Below are positions 41,988 to 51,955 of a stretch of DNA of 52,844 nucleotides, in pieces. The DNA lies in contig CALKIV010000102.1 of assembly GCA_937995835.1 (NCBI GenBank), positions 1-52,844 of the forward strand. The letters are read 5' to 3'. A model generated the notes under the pieces. It was not told the DNA's origin. It worked only from the letters and a program-made list of their open reading frames with translations, and made no database searches. Position 1 is the first letter of the stretch. Every line of letters begins with the position of its first letter. The position numbers were made by a program, and so were the translations under genes. Source of the stretch: an uncultured Dysgonomonas sp. Lineage in GTDB: Bacteria > Bacteroidota > Bacteroidia > Bacteroidales > Dysgonomonadaceae.

Positions 41988-44138
41988 TTATTTCAAAAAA
42001 TCGTCAAAATATCTAGTAATATGTTCGTGCAAATGTATCCGATCGATGCCAACCACATTGTGCACATGTCCGGGATAGATAAAAAGATCAGGATGCACAC
42101 CCTCTTTCACTGCCGAACGAAGCAGTTGTGAAGTGTGTTGCATCAGCACCACAGGGTCTTCGTCACCATGAATCAGCAACAAACGTCCTTCCAAATTTCC
42201 AATATGATTGAGCATACTGGTTTCTTTATATCCCTCAGGGTTCTCTTGTGGCGAATCCATATAGCGCTCACCATACATTATTTCATAATATTTCCAATCT
42301 ACAACAGGTCCTCCAGCCACACCCACCTTGAAAACATCAGGATGACGAAGCATCATATTCAGGGTCATGAAGCCTCCATAACTCCAGCCATGCACCCCTA
42401 TTCTATTAGCATCCACATAAGGCAGTGTTTTTAAGAATTCAACTCCTGACATTTGATCTCTTGTTTCCACAACGCCCAGTTGACGATGTGTTATATTCTC
42501 AAATTCAAAGCCTCGGTTGCTTGTCCCTCTATTATCTAGTGTGAAAACAATATAGCCTTTCTGTGCCATAAAAATATCCCATCCTCTGGCTTGTCCCATC
42601 CACGAGTTGGTTACCATCTGCGAGTGAGGCCCTCCATAAACATAGATCGCCACTGGATATTTCTTCGTTGCATCCAAGTTGGCAGGAGTCACCATTCTAT
42701 AATAGAGATCTGTTTTGCCATCATCTGCCTTGATACTTCCCAATGTGATATTTGGCAAAGTCATGCCATCAAATGGATTCTTAGCCTTATAGAATATATT
42801 TTGTTTTAATGTTTTACCATCAATCAATGCAAATTCTCCCGGATTGTTTTGTGATGTGTAACTATCCATAAGCATACCTCCTGATGCACTGAGCTTTATT
42901 TGATGAACGCCTTCGGCTGTTGTCAGTTTTTGAATTTTATCTTTTTTCAGATTCAATTTATACACTTGTTGCTCCAGAGGACTTCCCTCAGTAGAAGTGT
43001 AATATACATGATCACCTTTTTGATCAAAGCCATCGAAAGAGGTTATATCAAACGTACCCTTTGTCAGTTGTTTGATCAGATTACCTTCTACATCGTATAA
43101 GTACAAATGATTATACCCATCTCGCTTACTTTGCCAAATGAACTTCGAAGGATCATTTTTCAAAAATACAAGTGAGTGTTCAGGTTCCACATACTTCGGA
43201 TGCGTCTCTGTAAACAATACCACTTTTTTCTTTCCCGAAGCCACATCATAACTCACTACATTGCAAGTATCTTGCCCTCTATTAAGTTCGGCGATGTAAA
43301 TTAGTTTTTCATCAGGACTCCATGATATATTTGTCAAATATTTCTCTTTCGGATACCCTGTCTTTAGATATATCGTATCCTGCGTTTCAATATTATATAC
43401 ACCAACACGCACATGATGGCTTTTCAATCCAGCCATAGGATAGATTCGCTCTTTCAGTGTTGCCATCCTAGTCTCTGTATCAACCAAAGGATAAACCCCT
43501 ACCATCGATTCATCCATCCGATAGAAGGCTAAGTGTTGCCCCTTAGGCGACCAAAAGCTTCCCTTAGAAATACCAAACTCATTCTGATGAACAGATTGAC
43601 CATGAACTATTTTAGAGTTTTCTTCATTAGTGACAGCTATTTCCACCCCTTCTTTGTTTTGCAAATAAAGATTATTCTCTTTGGTATAAGCGAGGGAAGA
43701 ACCATCTTCTGAAAAATCGAGATTTTCCATACTTGTAAAAGTATTAAAAGCAGCAACCACTTTTTTATCATCTACATTATATATATAACGATAGTTGATC
43801 GTCTTTACCAATAGATTTCTCGAAGTATTAAAAACTTCCACTGAAGACAAACTGCTCAACTGCTCTTTTAGAGGGAGTGCTTGATTGATCTCTTGCAAAG
43901 TAGTAAGCGTCTCTTGTTTCGCCCCAGCTTTGAATGGAACAATATGAATGGAATCTCCCTTCTGGAAAGTTAATTGATCGCCACACCAAGCCAACTTTTC
44001 AGGAGTTTGAGGCACATATTTGCGATACGTCTTTCCTCCTGGAAGTAAATTATCTAATGTCAATGACATTTGTTGACCTTTAGAACCCATAGAGAATAAG
44101 GATGCAAGAAAAATTAAAATTATTACTCGTTTTTTCAT
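41988..44138 (-). CDS. Dipeptidyl peptidase IV (S9B family)
   Basis: A 716-residue exported prolyl-specific dipeptidase (signal to about residue 21, ending SKGQQ). An N-terminal eight-bladed propeller domain has repeated WSP/DE strands, and the substrate-amine-binding segment lies in the region QNEFGISKG. The C-terminal alpha/beta hydrolase has the nucleophile in GWSYGGFM, the Asp in HGDEDPVV and the His in YPGHVHNV. Such enzymes take X-Pro/X-Ala dipeptides off periplasmic peptides and feed amino-acid uptake. The gene has its own upstream region. Confidence 0.94.
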   Translation of the reverse strand: MKKRVIILIFLASLFSMGSKGQQMSLTLDNLLPGGKTYRKYVPQTPEKLAWCGDQLTFQKGDSIHIVPFKAGAKQETLTTLQEINQALPLKEQLSSLSSVEVFNTSRNLLVKTINYRYIYNVDDKKVVAAFNTFTSMENLDFSEDGSSLAYTKENNLYLQNKEGVEIAVTNEENSKIVHGQSVHQNEFGISKGSFWSPKGQHLAFYRMDESMVGVYPLVDTETRMATLKERIYPMAGLKSHHVRVGVYNIETQDTIYLKTGYPKEKYLTNISWSPDEKLIYIAELNRGQDTCNVVSYDVASGKKKVVLFTETHPKYVEPEHSLVFLKNDPSKFIWQSKRDGYNHLYLYDVEGNLIKQLTKGTFDITSFDGFDQKGDHVYYTSTEGSPLEQQVYKLNLKKDKIQKLTTAEGVHQIKLSASGGMLMDSYTSQNNPGEFALIDGKTLKQNIFYKAKNPFDGMTLPNITLGSIKADDGKTDLYYRMVTPANLDATKKYPVAIYVYGGPHSQMVTNSWMGQARGWDIFMAQKGYIVFTLDNRGTSNRGFEFENITHRQLGVVETRDQMSGVEFLKTLPYVDANRIGVHGWSYGGFMTLNMMLRHPDVFKVGVAGGPVVDWKYYEIMYGERYMDSPQENPEGYKETSMLNHIGNLEGRLLLIHGDEDPVVLMQHTSQLLRSAVKEGVHPDLFIYPGHVHNVVGIDRIHLHEHITRYFDDFLK

Positions 44139-44162
44139 ATATGAATAATCTGTTCAAGACGG

Positions 44163-44286
44163 CAAAGATAATGATTTTAATAAAGATGTTCTCTATCATT
44201 TGCAAAGAGTTGCTTCATTAGACATAGAATGACAAAATTATAATTTAATTTTTTTTAAGTATTTTATAATATAATAACTATCTTTG
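44163..44286. promoter_or_regulatory. Divergent promoter region between DPP IV and thioredoxin-like genes
   Basis: Two TATCTTTG -7 boxes: leftward at 44170-44163 (25 bp from the DPP IV start) and rightward at 44279-44286 (80 bp from the next gene). Neither has a clear -33 TTTG. The remaining spacer is AT-rich. Confidence 0.45.
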
Positions 44287-44365
44287 CCCCATACAATAAA
44301 CAGAGCGTTTACCCGTTTTGTTTTTAGAAATAAATTGGTAGCAATACATATATCTATATAAAATC

Positions 44366-45541
44366 ATGTTCAAGAACAAGCTGTATATTTTATTTTTGGC
44401 TCTTGCTTTTATCACGCTCTTTTTTGCTTGCAAAAAGGAAAAAACGTCTTACGAAGTAAAAGGGAAATTAAATAACGTAAGCGATAGCGTGTTTTTTGCA
44501 GCTAGAGAAACACATGACTCAATCTTTGTGGACACTATTAAGATCAATAAGAAAGGGGAATTTTCGTTCACTGGCAACATTGACACCCTCACTATAATTT
44601 CACTTTATTTCAAGAGCAATACGGTTAGCCCATACATCCTTGTGGACAAAGGCTGGAAAGTGGAAGTCGACGGAGACATTGACATGCCTGACATGATAGA
44701 AGTGAAGGGAGGCCAAGTTAACAATGAGCTCACAGCCTTCAAAAAAGCGAACAAAGAACTTCTGACAGCAAGAAAAGAGCTCTTGAAATACAAAAACACA
44801 AAGAGAGGTTCCATTATAGACAGCACTGAAAACAAAGCTGACCATGTGGAAATGAAGAACATAGAATTTGACCTCAACAATATAGCCTCTGAATATGTAA
44901 AGAATAATCCGAGAAAGATTTCGAGTGTTATACTTTTGGACAATTTCTTCAAGAATGAAGAATCTTTAGAGCGCTTAACACAAGGTTTAGACCAACTAGA
45001 AGGGGTGGCATATGATTTTCCTTTAGCAGTCAAACTTAGAGAATATAGAGACAAAGTGAAGAAATCTGCAGTTAATGCTAGTGCTCCGATCTTCAATCTA
45101 AACGACAAAGACAATAACAAGATCTCTCTAACTACTATGAGAGGAAAATATGTCTTAGTTAGCTTCATGTCTACTACCTGTCCTGCTTGCCAAGAATTAC
45201 TTCCTGATCTGATAAAGGAGTATGATGCCATCAAAAAGGATAAAAAGAATATCGAAATGGTTTCTTTAGTTATAGATGTAGAAGAGAAAGAAATTTCAGA
45301 CATGCCTGACTTGAAGTCCATTAAATGGCCACTTATCCCCATCAATGGTGGATGGAGCGCAAACATCTTCGACGACTACAATGTAAAAGAAGTACCCTAC
45401 ATGGTTTTAATCTCACCTGAGGGTAAAGTTCTAGAACGTGATGTCCAAGTATTTAATTTAAACGCTAAGCTAAACAGCTACCCTAACATAAAAAAGGAAG
45501 AAGAAAAGAAGAACAGAGTAAATCGATTTAAGAAGAATTAA
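44366..45541 (+). CDS. TlpA/ResA-like thioredoxin lipoprotein with DUF4369 domain
   Basis: A 391-residue lipoprotein (lipobox FFAC, Cys22). The N-terminal DUF4369-like strand-rich domain is about residues 27-115 (YEVKGKLNNVSDSVFF). A helical linker follows, then a thioredoxin fold from about 245 with the redox pair C272-P-A-C275 and cis-Pro in VPYMVLI. It would reduce or exchange disulfides in the periplasm, as in cytochrome c or stress pathways. This architecture is very common in Bacteroides. The C-terminus is unusually Lys/Glu-rich. Confidence 0.9.
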   Translation: MFKNKLYILFLALAFITLFFACKKEKTSYEVKGKLNNVSDSVFFAARETHDSIFVDTIKINKKGEFSFTGNIDTLTIISLYFKSNTVSPYILVDKGWKVEVDGDIDMPDMIEVKGGQVNNELTAFKKANKELLTARKELLKYKNTKRGSIIDSTENKADHVEMKNIEFDLNNIASEYVKNNPRKISSVILLDNFFKNEESLERLTQGLDQLEGVAYDFPLAVKLREYRDKVKKSAVNASAPIFNLNDKDNNKISLTTMRGKYVLVSFMSTTCPACQELLPDLIKEYDAIKKDKKNIEMVSLVIDVEEKEISDMPDLKSIKWPLIPINGGWSANIFDDYNVKEVPYMVLISPEGKVLERDVQVFNLNAKLNSYPNIKKEEEKKNRVNRFKKN

Positions 45542-45609
45542 CCTTACTAGCTTTTTCTTTAGATTGCCATTAAGCATTAACAATTCTTTATTAATCAAAA
45601 GCTTTTTAT

Positions 45610-45617
45610 TATTTTTG
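45610..45617 (+). promoter_or_regulatory. -7 box for comM
   Basis: TATTTTTG fits TAnnTTTG, 38 bp upstream of the comM start. No TTTG at -33. Confidence 0.45.
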
Positions 45618-45655
45618 CTTGATCGCTTATTTTTCTTTTCACTTTAAACTCAGAA

Positions 45656-47197
45656 ATGCTGGTAAAAGTATTTGGTGCAGCCGTACAAGGCATTGATGCA
45701 ACTCTAATAACGATTGAAGTAAACTGTACTAAAGGCATAAAATTCATGCTCGTAGGTTTACCGGATGCGTCTGTGAAAGAAAGTCATGAACGCATCATTT
45801 CAGCATTACAAGAAAACGGTTATAAATTTCCCAGACAACAAGTCATCGTCAACATGTCTCCTGCAGACATTCGCAAGGAAGGAGCATCTTATGACCTTCC
45901 CTTAGCTATTGGCGTTCTGGGAGCATCAGAAGCAATCAACTCAGACAAGCTACAAGATTACATGATTATGGGTGAGCTTTCTCTCGACGGCTCTCTTCTA
46001 CCAATAAAAGGCGCTTTACCTATTGCCATAAAAGCGAGAGAGCTAGGATTTAAAGGCCTTATCTTGCCAAAAGAAAATGGCAAAGAAGCGGCTGTGGTCA
46101 ACAATCTAGATGTCTATGCCGTGGAGAATATAAAGGAAGTCATTGAGTTCATTAACGATGAAAGAGAACTGACACCAATCCATATTGATACCAGAAGTGA
46201 ATTTAACAATGCTCAACAAGATTTCGACTTCGATTTTTCAGACGTCAAAGGTCAGGAAAGTGTAAGACGAGCTTTAGAAGTGGCTGCTGCAGGTGGGCAT
46301 AATCTGATCATGGTAGGACCTCCAGGAGCAGGAAAATCTATGATGGCTAAGAGAATTCCATCCATCTTGCCACCTTTCACTTTGCACGAAGCATTGGAAA
46401 CAACAAAGATCCACAGCGTATCCGGAGCTATTTCCAAAGACACGTCCTTGATGCTTCAACGCCCCTTCAGGCATCCTCATCACACCATTTCGGATGTCGC
46501 TTTGGTAGGAGGAGGTGCTTATCCACAACCCGGAGAAATAAGCTTGGCTCATAATGGTGTCCTTTTTCTTGACGAGCTTCCCGAATTTAGTAGAAATGCC
46601 TTAGAGGTGCTCCGTCAACCTTTGGAAGACAGAAACATCACTATCTCTAGGTCTAAATACACAGTGGTTTATCCTGCTAGTTTCATGCTTGTGGCATCGA
46701 TGAATCCATGCCCATGTGGCTACTACACACATCCAGATAAGGAGTGTCTATGTGGAAGCAGTGTCGTTCAACGGTACTTGAATAAAATATCAGGACCTTT
46801 ACTTGATCGTATTGATATACAAACAGAAATCATCCCAGTTCCCTTTGAAAAAATTTCAGAAAAAACTGAAGCAGAATCTAGTAATGCCATTCGCGAACGA
46901 GTAGTGAAAGCTAGAGCAATTCAAAGTGATAGGTTTAAAGATGAAGAAGGCATTTACTGCAATGCGCAAATGCCTCCAAAATTATTAACAAAATATGCTT
47001 CGCCAGATGAAGCTGGACTGAAACTGCTAAAAATGGCGATGGAAAAACTTAGTCTTTCGGCTAGGGCTTACGATAGAATCTTGAAAGTATCGCGCACGAT
47101 TGCCGATCTTGATCATTCGGAAACTATTTTATCAAAACATATAGCTGAAGCCATCAGTTATCGTAACTTAGACCGTGAAAATTGGGCTACCCATTAA
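45656..47197 (+). CDS. comM: ComM/YifB Mg-chelatase-like AAA+ ATPase
   Basis: A 513-residue protein: an N-terminal ChlI-like S5-fold domain (about 20-140), a AAA+ module with Walker A GPPGAGKS and Walker B VLFLDELPEF, and a C-terminal Mg_chelatase_C domain with the CPCGYY and DRIDI motifs. ComM is a hexameric helicase that helps branch migration when transformed DNA is recombined. Length and domains are complete. Confidence 0.95.
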   Translation: MLVKVFGAAVQGIDATLITIEVNCTKGIKFMLVGLPDASVKESHERIISALQENGYKFPRQQVIVNMSPADIRKEGASYDLPLAIGVLGASEAINSDKLQDYMIMGELSLDGSLLPIKGALPIAIKARELGFKGLILPKENGKEAAVVNNLDVYAVENIKEVIEFINDERELTPIHIDTRSEFNNAQQDFDFDFSDVKGQESVRRALEVAAAGGHNLIMVGPPGAGKSMMAKRIPSILPPFTLHEALETTKIHSVSGAISKDTSLMLQRPFRHPHHTISDVALVGGGAYPQPGEISLAHNGVLFLDELPEFSRNALEVLRQPLEDRNITISRSKYTVVYPASFMLVASMNPCPCGYYTHPDKECLCGSSVVQRYLNKISGPLLDRIDIQTEIIPVPFEKISEKTEAESSNAIRERVVKARAIQSDRFKDEEGIYCNAQMPPKLLTKYASPDEAGLKLLKMAMEKLSLSARAYDRILKVSRTIADLDHSETILSKHIAEAISYRNLDRENWATH

Positions 47198-47223
47198 ACA
47201 AAATATAAAATATTAAGATACTT

Positions 47224-47829
47224 ATGAAGTTTACAGCATTGAGCAACTCAATATTCGAGAGAGTGATAAAAGAATATCACGTGAAAGATAATGTAGATAC
47301 TCCAATCAACAATCCTTTTGAATTAAAAAGTATTGATTACTATCTATATCTTAAAAACTGGATCGACACCGTGCAATGGCACTTGGAAGACATCATCAGA
47401 GACCCGAACATAGAGCCTGTAGAGGCTTTGAAAATCAAACGAAGAATAGACAAGTCTAATCAAGACAGAACAGACCTTGTGGAATTGATCGACAGCTACT
47501 TCCTTGACAAATACAAAGAAGTGAAAGCTAAAGAAGATGCCAAAATCAATACAGAAAGTCCTGCATGGGCAATTGACCGTCTGTCTATCCTAGCACTTAA
47601 AATCTATCACATGCAACAAGAAGTGGACAGAACAGACACCACTGAAGAGCATAGAATAGCTTGTCAAAAGAAACTAGATATCCTTTTGGAGCAAAGAGTG
47701 GATCTATCGACTGCTATCGAAGAATTATTAAAAGACATCGAGGAAGGTAGTAAATACATGAAAGTTTATAAACAAATGAAAATGTATAACGACCCTAATC
47801 TTAATCCTGTATTATATAGCAAGAAATGA
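47224..47829 (+). CDS. DUF4254-family protein
   Basis: A 201-residue helical, charged, soluble protein of the DUF4254 family (IDTVQWHLEDIIRDPNIEPV and NQDRTDLVELID segments). It is regularly encoded beside GT9/GT4 glycosyltransferases in Bacteroidetes, as here. The molecular role is not known; a part in surface-glycan assembly is inferred from neighbours. Confidence 0.85.
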   Translation: MKFTALSNSIFERVIKEYHVKDNVDTPINNPFELKSIDYYLYLKNWIDTVQWHLEDIIRDPNIEPVEALKIKRRIDKSNQDRTDLVELIDSYFLDKYKEVKAKEDAKINTESPAWAIDRLSILALKIYHMQQEVDRTDTTEEHRIACQKKLDILLEQRVDLSTAIEELLKDIEEGSKYMKVYKQMKMYNDPNLNPVLYSKK

Positions 47830-47878
47830 TTTTAGAGCCTCCCCTGATTATTATATCTAACCTTAATTTGTACTAGAA

Positions 47879-48925
47879 ATGGCTAAGATCTTAGTTATTA
47901 GAACGTCTTCACTAGGAGATGTGGCCATGCTTGTCCCAGTGATCTATTCTGTAGCTTCTCGCTACCCGCAAGATCGCTTTGTAGTGATGACTCGTCAAGC
48001 CTTCACGCCCTTGTTCAGCTCTTTGGGCTTCAACATTAGTTGCTGTCCTCTAGATACTCGCAAGCGACATAAAGGTTTTCTGGGGCTTCTAAAAATATTA
48101 TGCAAAGCCAATGGACAGGGGTTTTCACATGTGGCTGATATGCACGACGTTTTACGTTCTAAAATCATACGCACTGTAATGCGCTTCACTTTCACTAGAG
48201 TAGCCAAAATAGACAAAGGACGTGCCGAAAAGAAGCTGATACTTCAAACTAAAGATGTAGCCTTCCCTTTAAAATCTACCATCGACCGTTATTTCGATGT
48301 TTTTGCAAAGCTAGGCTTCCCTGCTGAAATGATTTTTGATAATCTCTTCAGTTTCAAAACTAGAGAATTCAGATACTTAAAGAATATAGTAACAGAAAAG
48401 ACTGGCACATGGATTGGTATTGCTCCTTTTGCTCAGCACAAAGGAAAAGTACTTCCAGAGGAGCAGATGGATATATTGATAGAAACTCTTTCTAAGCGAC
48501 CTAACACCTCTATCTTTCTGTTTGGAGCCGGAAAGAAGGAAACCGGAAAAATAGAAGCTTGGGCTAACAAATACCCCAACATCATAAAACACTCAGGGAA
48601 GGTAAATCTAGAATTAGAGTTATTGCTAATCTCCTATTTAGATGTCATGATCTCGATGGATTCGGCAAATATGCATCTTGCCTCATTAGTGAAAGTACCT
48701 GTGGTCTCCATTTGGGGGGCTACCCATCCATCATTAGGCTTCTATGGCTTTAATCAAGACATCAATAATGCTGTGCAAGTGGAGCTTGACTGTCGTCCAT
48801 GCTCTGTTTATGGAAATTTGCCTTGTGCTTACGAAGGAGAAAGACACTACAAATGCTTGAAGGAAATCAATATTCAAATGATATTGGATAAAGTTGAAAA
48901 AGTTTTAGAAATAAAAGAATCATGA
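47879..48925 (+). CDS. Glycosyltransferase family 9 (heptosyltransferase-like)
   Basis: A 348-residue GT-B enzyme. The N-terminus ILVIRTSSLGDVAMLVPV is the GT9 signature, and the C-domain has SMDSANMHLASLVKVPVVSI followed by WGATHP, which binds the nucleotide sugar. It is probably involved in LPS core assembly. It is followed by a GT4 gene with a 4-bp overlap. Confidence 0.93.
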   Translation: MAKILVIRTSSLGDVAMLVPVIYSVASRYPQDRFVVMTRQAFTPLFSSLGFNISCCPLDTRKRHKGFLGLLKILCKANGQGFSHVADMHDVLRSKIIRTVMRFTFTRVAKIDKGRAEKKLILQTKDVAFPLKSTIDRYFDVFAKLGFPAEMIFDNLFSFKTREFRYLKNIVTEKTGTWIGIAPFAQHKGKVLPEEQMDILIETLSKRPNTSIFLFGAGKKETGKIEAWANKYPNIIKHSGKVNLELELLLISYLDVMISMDSANMHLASLVKVPVVSIWGATHPSLGFYGFNQDINNAVQVELDCRPCSVYGNLPCAYEGERHYKCLKEINIQMILDKVEKVLEIKES

Positions 48926-50040
48926 AGATAGCTATTCTTTCACCCTTTTACCCCTATCGAGGCGGAATTGCACAATTCAGCGATAGATTATATCAAGAAT
49001 TGGTGAAAGAACATGAAACCAAAGTATTTTCATACTCAAAACTTTATCCAAGTTTTCTCTTCCCGGGTAAGACGCAATATGTGCCAAATCCGGAACCGAA
49101 TCCTGATCTGCCAAGTGTTCAGGTCTTAAGCTCCACCAATCTGTTTAGTTATAGCAGAACAGCAAAGGCAATCAACGAATACAATCCGGATGTATTATTG
49201 GTAGCCTACTGGATGCCTTATTTGGCAGTAGCTCTTAGCCGAGTCTGTGCCAAGCTTAACAAAAACATTAAGATAATAGGTTTGGTACACAATGCCATTC
49301 CGCACGAAAAGTCAGTGATCAACAGGCCTCTAACCAGCCTTTTCTTCAACCATTGCCACGCATTTATTTGCATGAGCCAGCACGTTAAGAATGACCTGAT
49401 GGAATTGGGTATCAAGGCTCCCATCTTGGCCTTAGAACATCCAATCTACGACCACTATCCTAGCAAAATCGATCGGAGTCTCGCTTGCCAAAAACTTGAT
49501 ATCGACAAGAATAAGAAAACGATTCTTTTCTTTGGATTGATCAGAGCATACAAAGGCTTAGATTTGCTCATTGAGGCTATGAGTCACTTAGATGATTCGT
49601 ATCAACTCGTCATCGCTGGAGAATGCTATGGCAGTTTCACTTCCTATAAGGAACTGATAGAGCTTTCGAAGAATAAGGACAACATTAAAGTATGGAATCA
49701 ATATATACCGGACGAAGAGGTTACTGACTTTTTCTCTGCCACTGACGCCCTGATTCTCCCCTATCATTCTGCCACTCAAAGTGGTGTGGTGGCAATAGCT
49801 TACCAAATGGGGATTCCTATTGTAGCAACAAATGTTGGCTCATTAGGAGATACCGTGAGAGACTCTAAAATAGGAATCGTTGCCACAGATACAACGCCCG
49901 AGTCTATCGCTCAGGCAATAACAAATTTCTTTGCAAGCAATGAGCTAGATTCTTTTAGAAAGAATCTAGAAAAAGAAAAAATAAGACTCTCTTGGCACAG
50001 CTTCGTAGAAGCCGTCATAGCATTCACCTCTAAGTTGTGA
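48922..50040 (+). CDS. Glycosyltransferase family 4
   Basis: A 372-residue GT-B enzyme. The start MKIAILSPFYPYRGGIAQFS has the glycine-rich acceptor loop. The C-domain shows ILFFGLIRAYKGLDLLIEAM and LPYHSATQSGVVAIAYQMG with the E/S-G-V pattern of the donor site. Translationally coupled to the GT9 gene; probably acts on the same glycan. Confidence 0.93.
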   Translation: MKIAILSPFYPYRGGIAQFSDRLYQELVKEHETKVFSYSKLYPSFLFPGKTQYVPNPEPNPDLPSVQVLSSTNLFSYSRTAKAINEYNPDVLLVAYWMPYLAVALSRVCAKLNKNIKIIGLVHNAIPHEKSVINRPLTSLFFNHCHAFICMSQHVKNDLMELGIKAPILALEHPIYDHYPSKIDRSLACQKLDIDKNKKTILFFGLIRAYKGLDLLIEAMSHLDDSYQLVIAGECYGSFTSYKELIELSKNKDNIKVWNQYIPDEEVTDFFSATDALILPYHSATQSGVVAIAYQMGIPIVATNVGSLGDTVRDSKIGIVATDTTPESIAQAITNFFASNELDSFRKNLEKEKIRLSWHSFVEAVIAFTSKL

Positions 50041-50111
50041 GAAAAGTATGTACATCCGTTGGAGATAAAATAAAACACGAAATATAATAGTGTTATCTTT
50101 AAATGTTTTAC

Positions 50112-50119
50112 TAATTTTG
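50112..50119 (+). promoter_or_regulatory. -7 box for prs
   Basis: TAATTTTG fits TAnnTTTG, 41 bp upstream of the prs start; the -33 box is not clear. Confidence 0.45.
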
Positions 50120-50160
50120 CAGTTGTAAAATATAATATGACTCTTTAATTTTTTTCATTA

Positions 50161-51099
50161 ATGGAAGAAGTCCCGTTTAAAATTTTTTCAGGAACAAAAT
50201 CTCGTTATTTAGCTGAAAAAATATGCGAATCCTTAGGTTGCCCACTTGGCGAGATGTCAGTAGAACACTTTGCTGATGGAGAATTTTCAGTTTCATACGA
50301 AGAATCCTTACGTGGCCGACAAGTATTTTTAATCCAATCCACTTTTCCCAATGCAGACAATCTTCTCGAATTACTTCTGATGATTGATGCAGCTAAACGT
50401 GCTTCTGCTCGTTCTATCGTGGCAGTTATTCCGTACTTCGGATGGGCACGCCAAGACAGAAAAGACAAACCACGTGTAGCTATTGGTGCTAAACTTATAG
50501 CAGACATGCTAGCCGCAGCCGGAATTAGCCGATTGATAACCATGGATTTACATGCTGATCAAATCCAAGGGTTCTTTGATGTCCCTGTCGATCACCTCTA
50601 TGCTTCAGCCATCTTCTTAGAGTACATCAAATCTTTAGACAACAAAGATAATCTGGTGATTGCTACTCCTGATGTTGGAGGTAGTAAGCGCGCAAGCTCT
50701 TATGCAAAATATCTAGAAGTACCTATGGTCATTTGCTACAAGCTAAGAAAGAAAGCAAACGAAATAGCTGAGATGCAAGTCATTGGAGACGTTTCTGGCA
50801 TGGATGTCATTTTGATTGATGACATCGTAGACACAGCAGGAACCATCACCAAAGCTGCCGATATGATGTTGGCACAAGGAGCTAGATCTGTAAGAGCACT
50901 AGCTAGTCACGCAGTAATGTCTGATCCTGCATCACAACGAGTAATGGAATCAGGATTAACTGAAATGGTTTTCACTGACAGTATTCCATACTCAAAAGAA
51001 TGTGAAAAAGTAAAAATTCTTTCAGCAGCAGGAATAATTGCACATACCATCAAAAGAGTATGCAGCAACGAATCAATCAGCTCTCTATACGTGCTGTAA
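50161..51099 (+). CDS. prs: Ribose-phosphate pyrophosphokinase (PRPP synthetase)
   Basis: A 312-residue class I enzyme making PRPP from ribose-5-phosphate and ATP. It has IPYFGWARQDRKD (ATP flexible segment), MDLHADQIQGFF (metal/ATP site) and the PRPP loop VILIDDIVDTAGTI. PRPP feeds purines, pyrimidines, His and, through TrpD in this window, Trp. The length is normal. A strong terminator follows. Confidence 0.96.
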   Translation: MEEVPFKIFSGTKSRYLAEKICESLGCPLGEMSVEHFADGEFSVSYEESLRGRQVFLIQSTFPNADNLLELLLMIDAAKRASARSIVAVIPYFGWARQDRKDKPRVAIGAKLIADMLAAAGISRLITMDLHADQIQGFFDVPVDHLYASAIFLEYIKSLDNKDNLVIATPDVGGSKRASSYAKYLEVPMVICYKLRKKANEIAEMQVIGDVSGMDVILIDDIVDTAGTITKAADMMLAQGARSVRALASHAVMSDPASQRVMESGLTEMVFTDSIPYSKECEKVKILSAAGIIAHTIKRVCSNESISSLYVL

Positions 51100-51132
51100 A
51101 CGCTGTCGATAGATATTTTTCATACAATATAT

Positions 51133-51160
51133 AAGTGGGAAATTATATTTCCCACTTTTT
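51133..51160 (+). terminator. Rho-independent terminator after prs
   Basis: An 11-bp perfect stem (AAGTGGGAAAT and its complement) around a 3-nt loop, followed by TTTTT. Confidence 0.9.
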
Positions 51161-51204
51161 GTTTACCAATATATTTTATCAAACCGAAATAGCATATTAC
51201 AAAA

Positions 51205-51236
51205 TTTGTATATATCCACAAATAGAGATATTTTTG
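51205..51236 (+). promoter_or_regulatory. Promoter of psd-pssA
   Basis: TTTG (51205-51208), 20 bp, TATTTTTG (51229-51236), a full match to the Bacteroidetes consensus, 49 bp upstream of psd. Confidence 0.8.
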
Positions 51237-51285
51237 CTTTGTTCTTAATAAAAAAACATTAGTTCAGTTACACTAATTTTATATA

Positions 51286-51948
51286 ATGAAAGTTCATCAA
51301 GAAGGGCGTGGCGTATTAGCAATATACTCTATCACATTGATAGTATTGAATGCCGCATTGTATTATTTTTTCCATTTAACAATTCTTTCTGCAATAGTAG
51401 GAATTGCTTCTTTAGCTTTTTTCCTAGTCGTTCTAAACTTCTACCGTAGTCCCTATCGTAGATTTAAGGGAGAGACCGAAAACACAATCGTGTCATCGGC
51501 AGATGGAAAAATTGTAGCCATAGAAGAAGTCTATGAAGAAGAATATTTTAAAGACAAGAGAATTCTTGTTTCTGTTTTCATGTCTCCGTTCAATGTACAT
51601 GCCAATTGGTATCCCATCAATGGTAAAGTACTGAAATCGGTTCATCATGATGGACGCTTCAAAGCAGCCTATCTCCCAAAATCGAGTACAGAGAATGAAC
51701 GTTCTACTGTTGTACTAGAAACAGAAGACGGCAAAAATCAGTTACTCCTTAGGCAAGTTGCCGGAGCTATGGCACGACGGATCGTCACTTATGCACAAGT
51801 AGGCGACGAAGGGCATATAGACGAACATTTAGGATTCATTAAATTAGGGTCAAGAGTAGATCTTTATCTCCCTCTAGGCACTGAAATTTTGGTCGAAATG
51901 GATCAAAAGGTAACAGGAAATCAAACCGTCATAGGTAAATTTAAGTGA
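51286..51948 (+). CDS. psd: Phosphatidylserine decarboxylase (short type II form)
   Basis: A 220-residue pyruvoyl enzyme making phosphatidylethanolamine. The N-terminal membrane part (about residues 15-55) precedes the catalytic domain. The self-cleavage site is Gly-Ser in FIKLGSRVDLYLP near the C-terminus, giving the pyruvoyl group on the small chain. The MSPFNVHANW and RQVAGAMARRIV segments are conserved. The next gene, pssA, makes its substrate. Confidence 0.95.
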   Translation: MKVHQEGRGVLAIYSITLIVLNAALYYFFHLTILSAIVGIASLAFFLVVLNFYRSPYRRFKGETENTIVSSADGKIVAIEEVYEEEYFKDKRILVSVFMSPFNVHANWYPINGKVLKSVHHDGRFKAAYLPKSSTENERSTVVLETEDGKNQLLLRQVAGAMARRIVTYAQVGDEGHIDEHLGFIKLGSRVDLYLPLGTEILVEMDQKVTGNQTVIGKFK

Positions 51949-51955
51949 TCAGAAA

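Noticed and set aside
44605..45366. A 253-codon antisense frame over the thioredoxin-like lipoprotein gene
   Set aside because: It is the reverse shadow of a clear lipoprotein/thioredoxin gene with a CPAC motif; its Leu/Ser-rich translation has no domain and no upstream signals.
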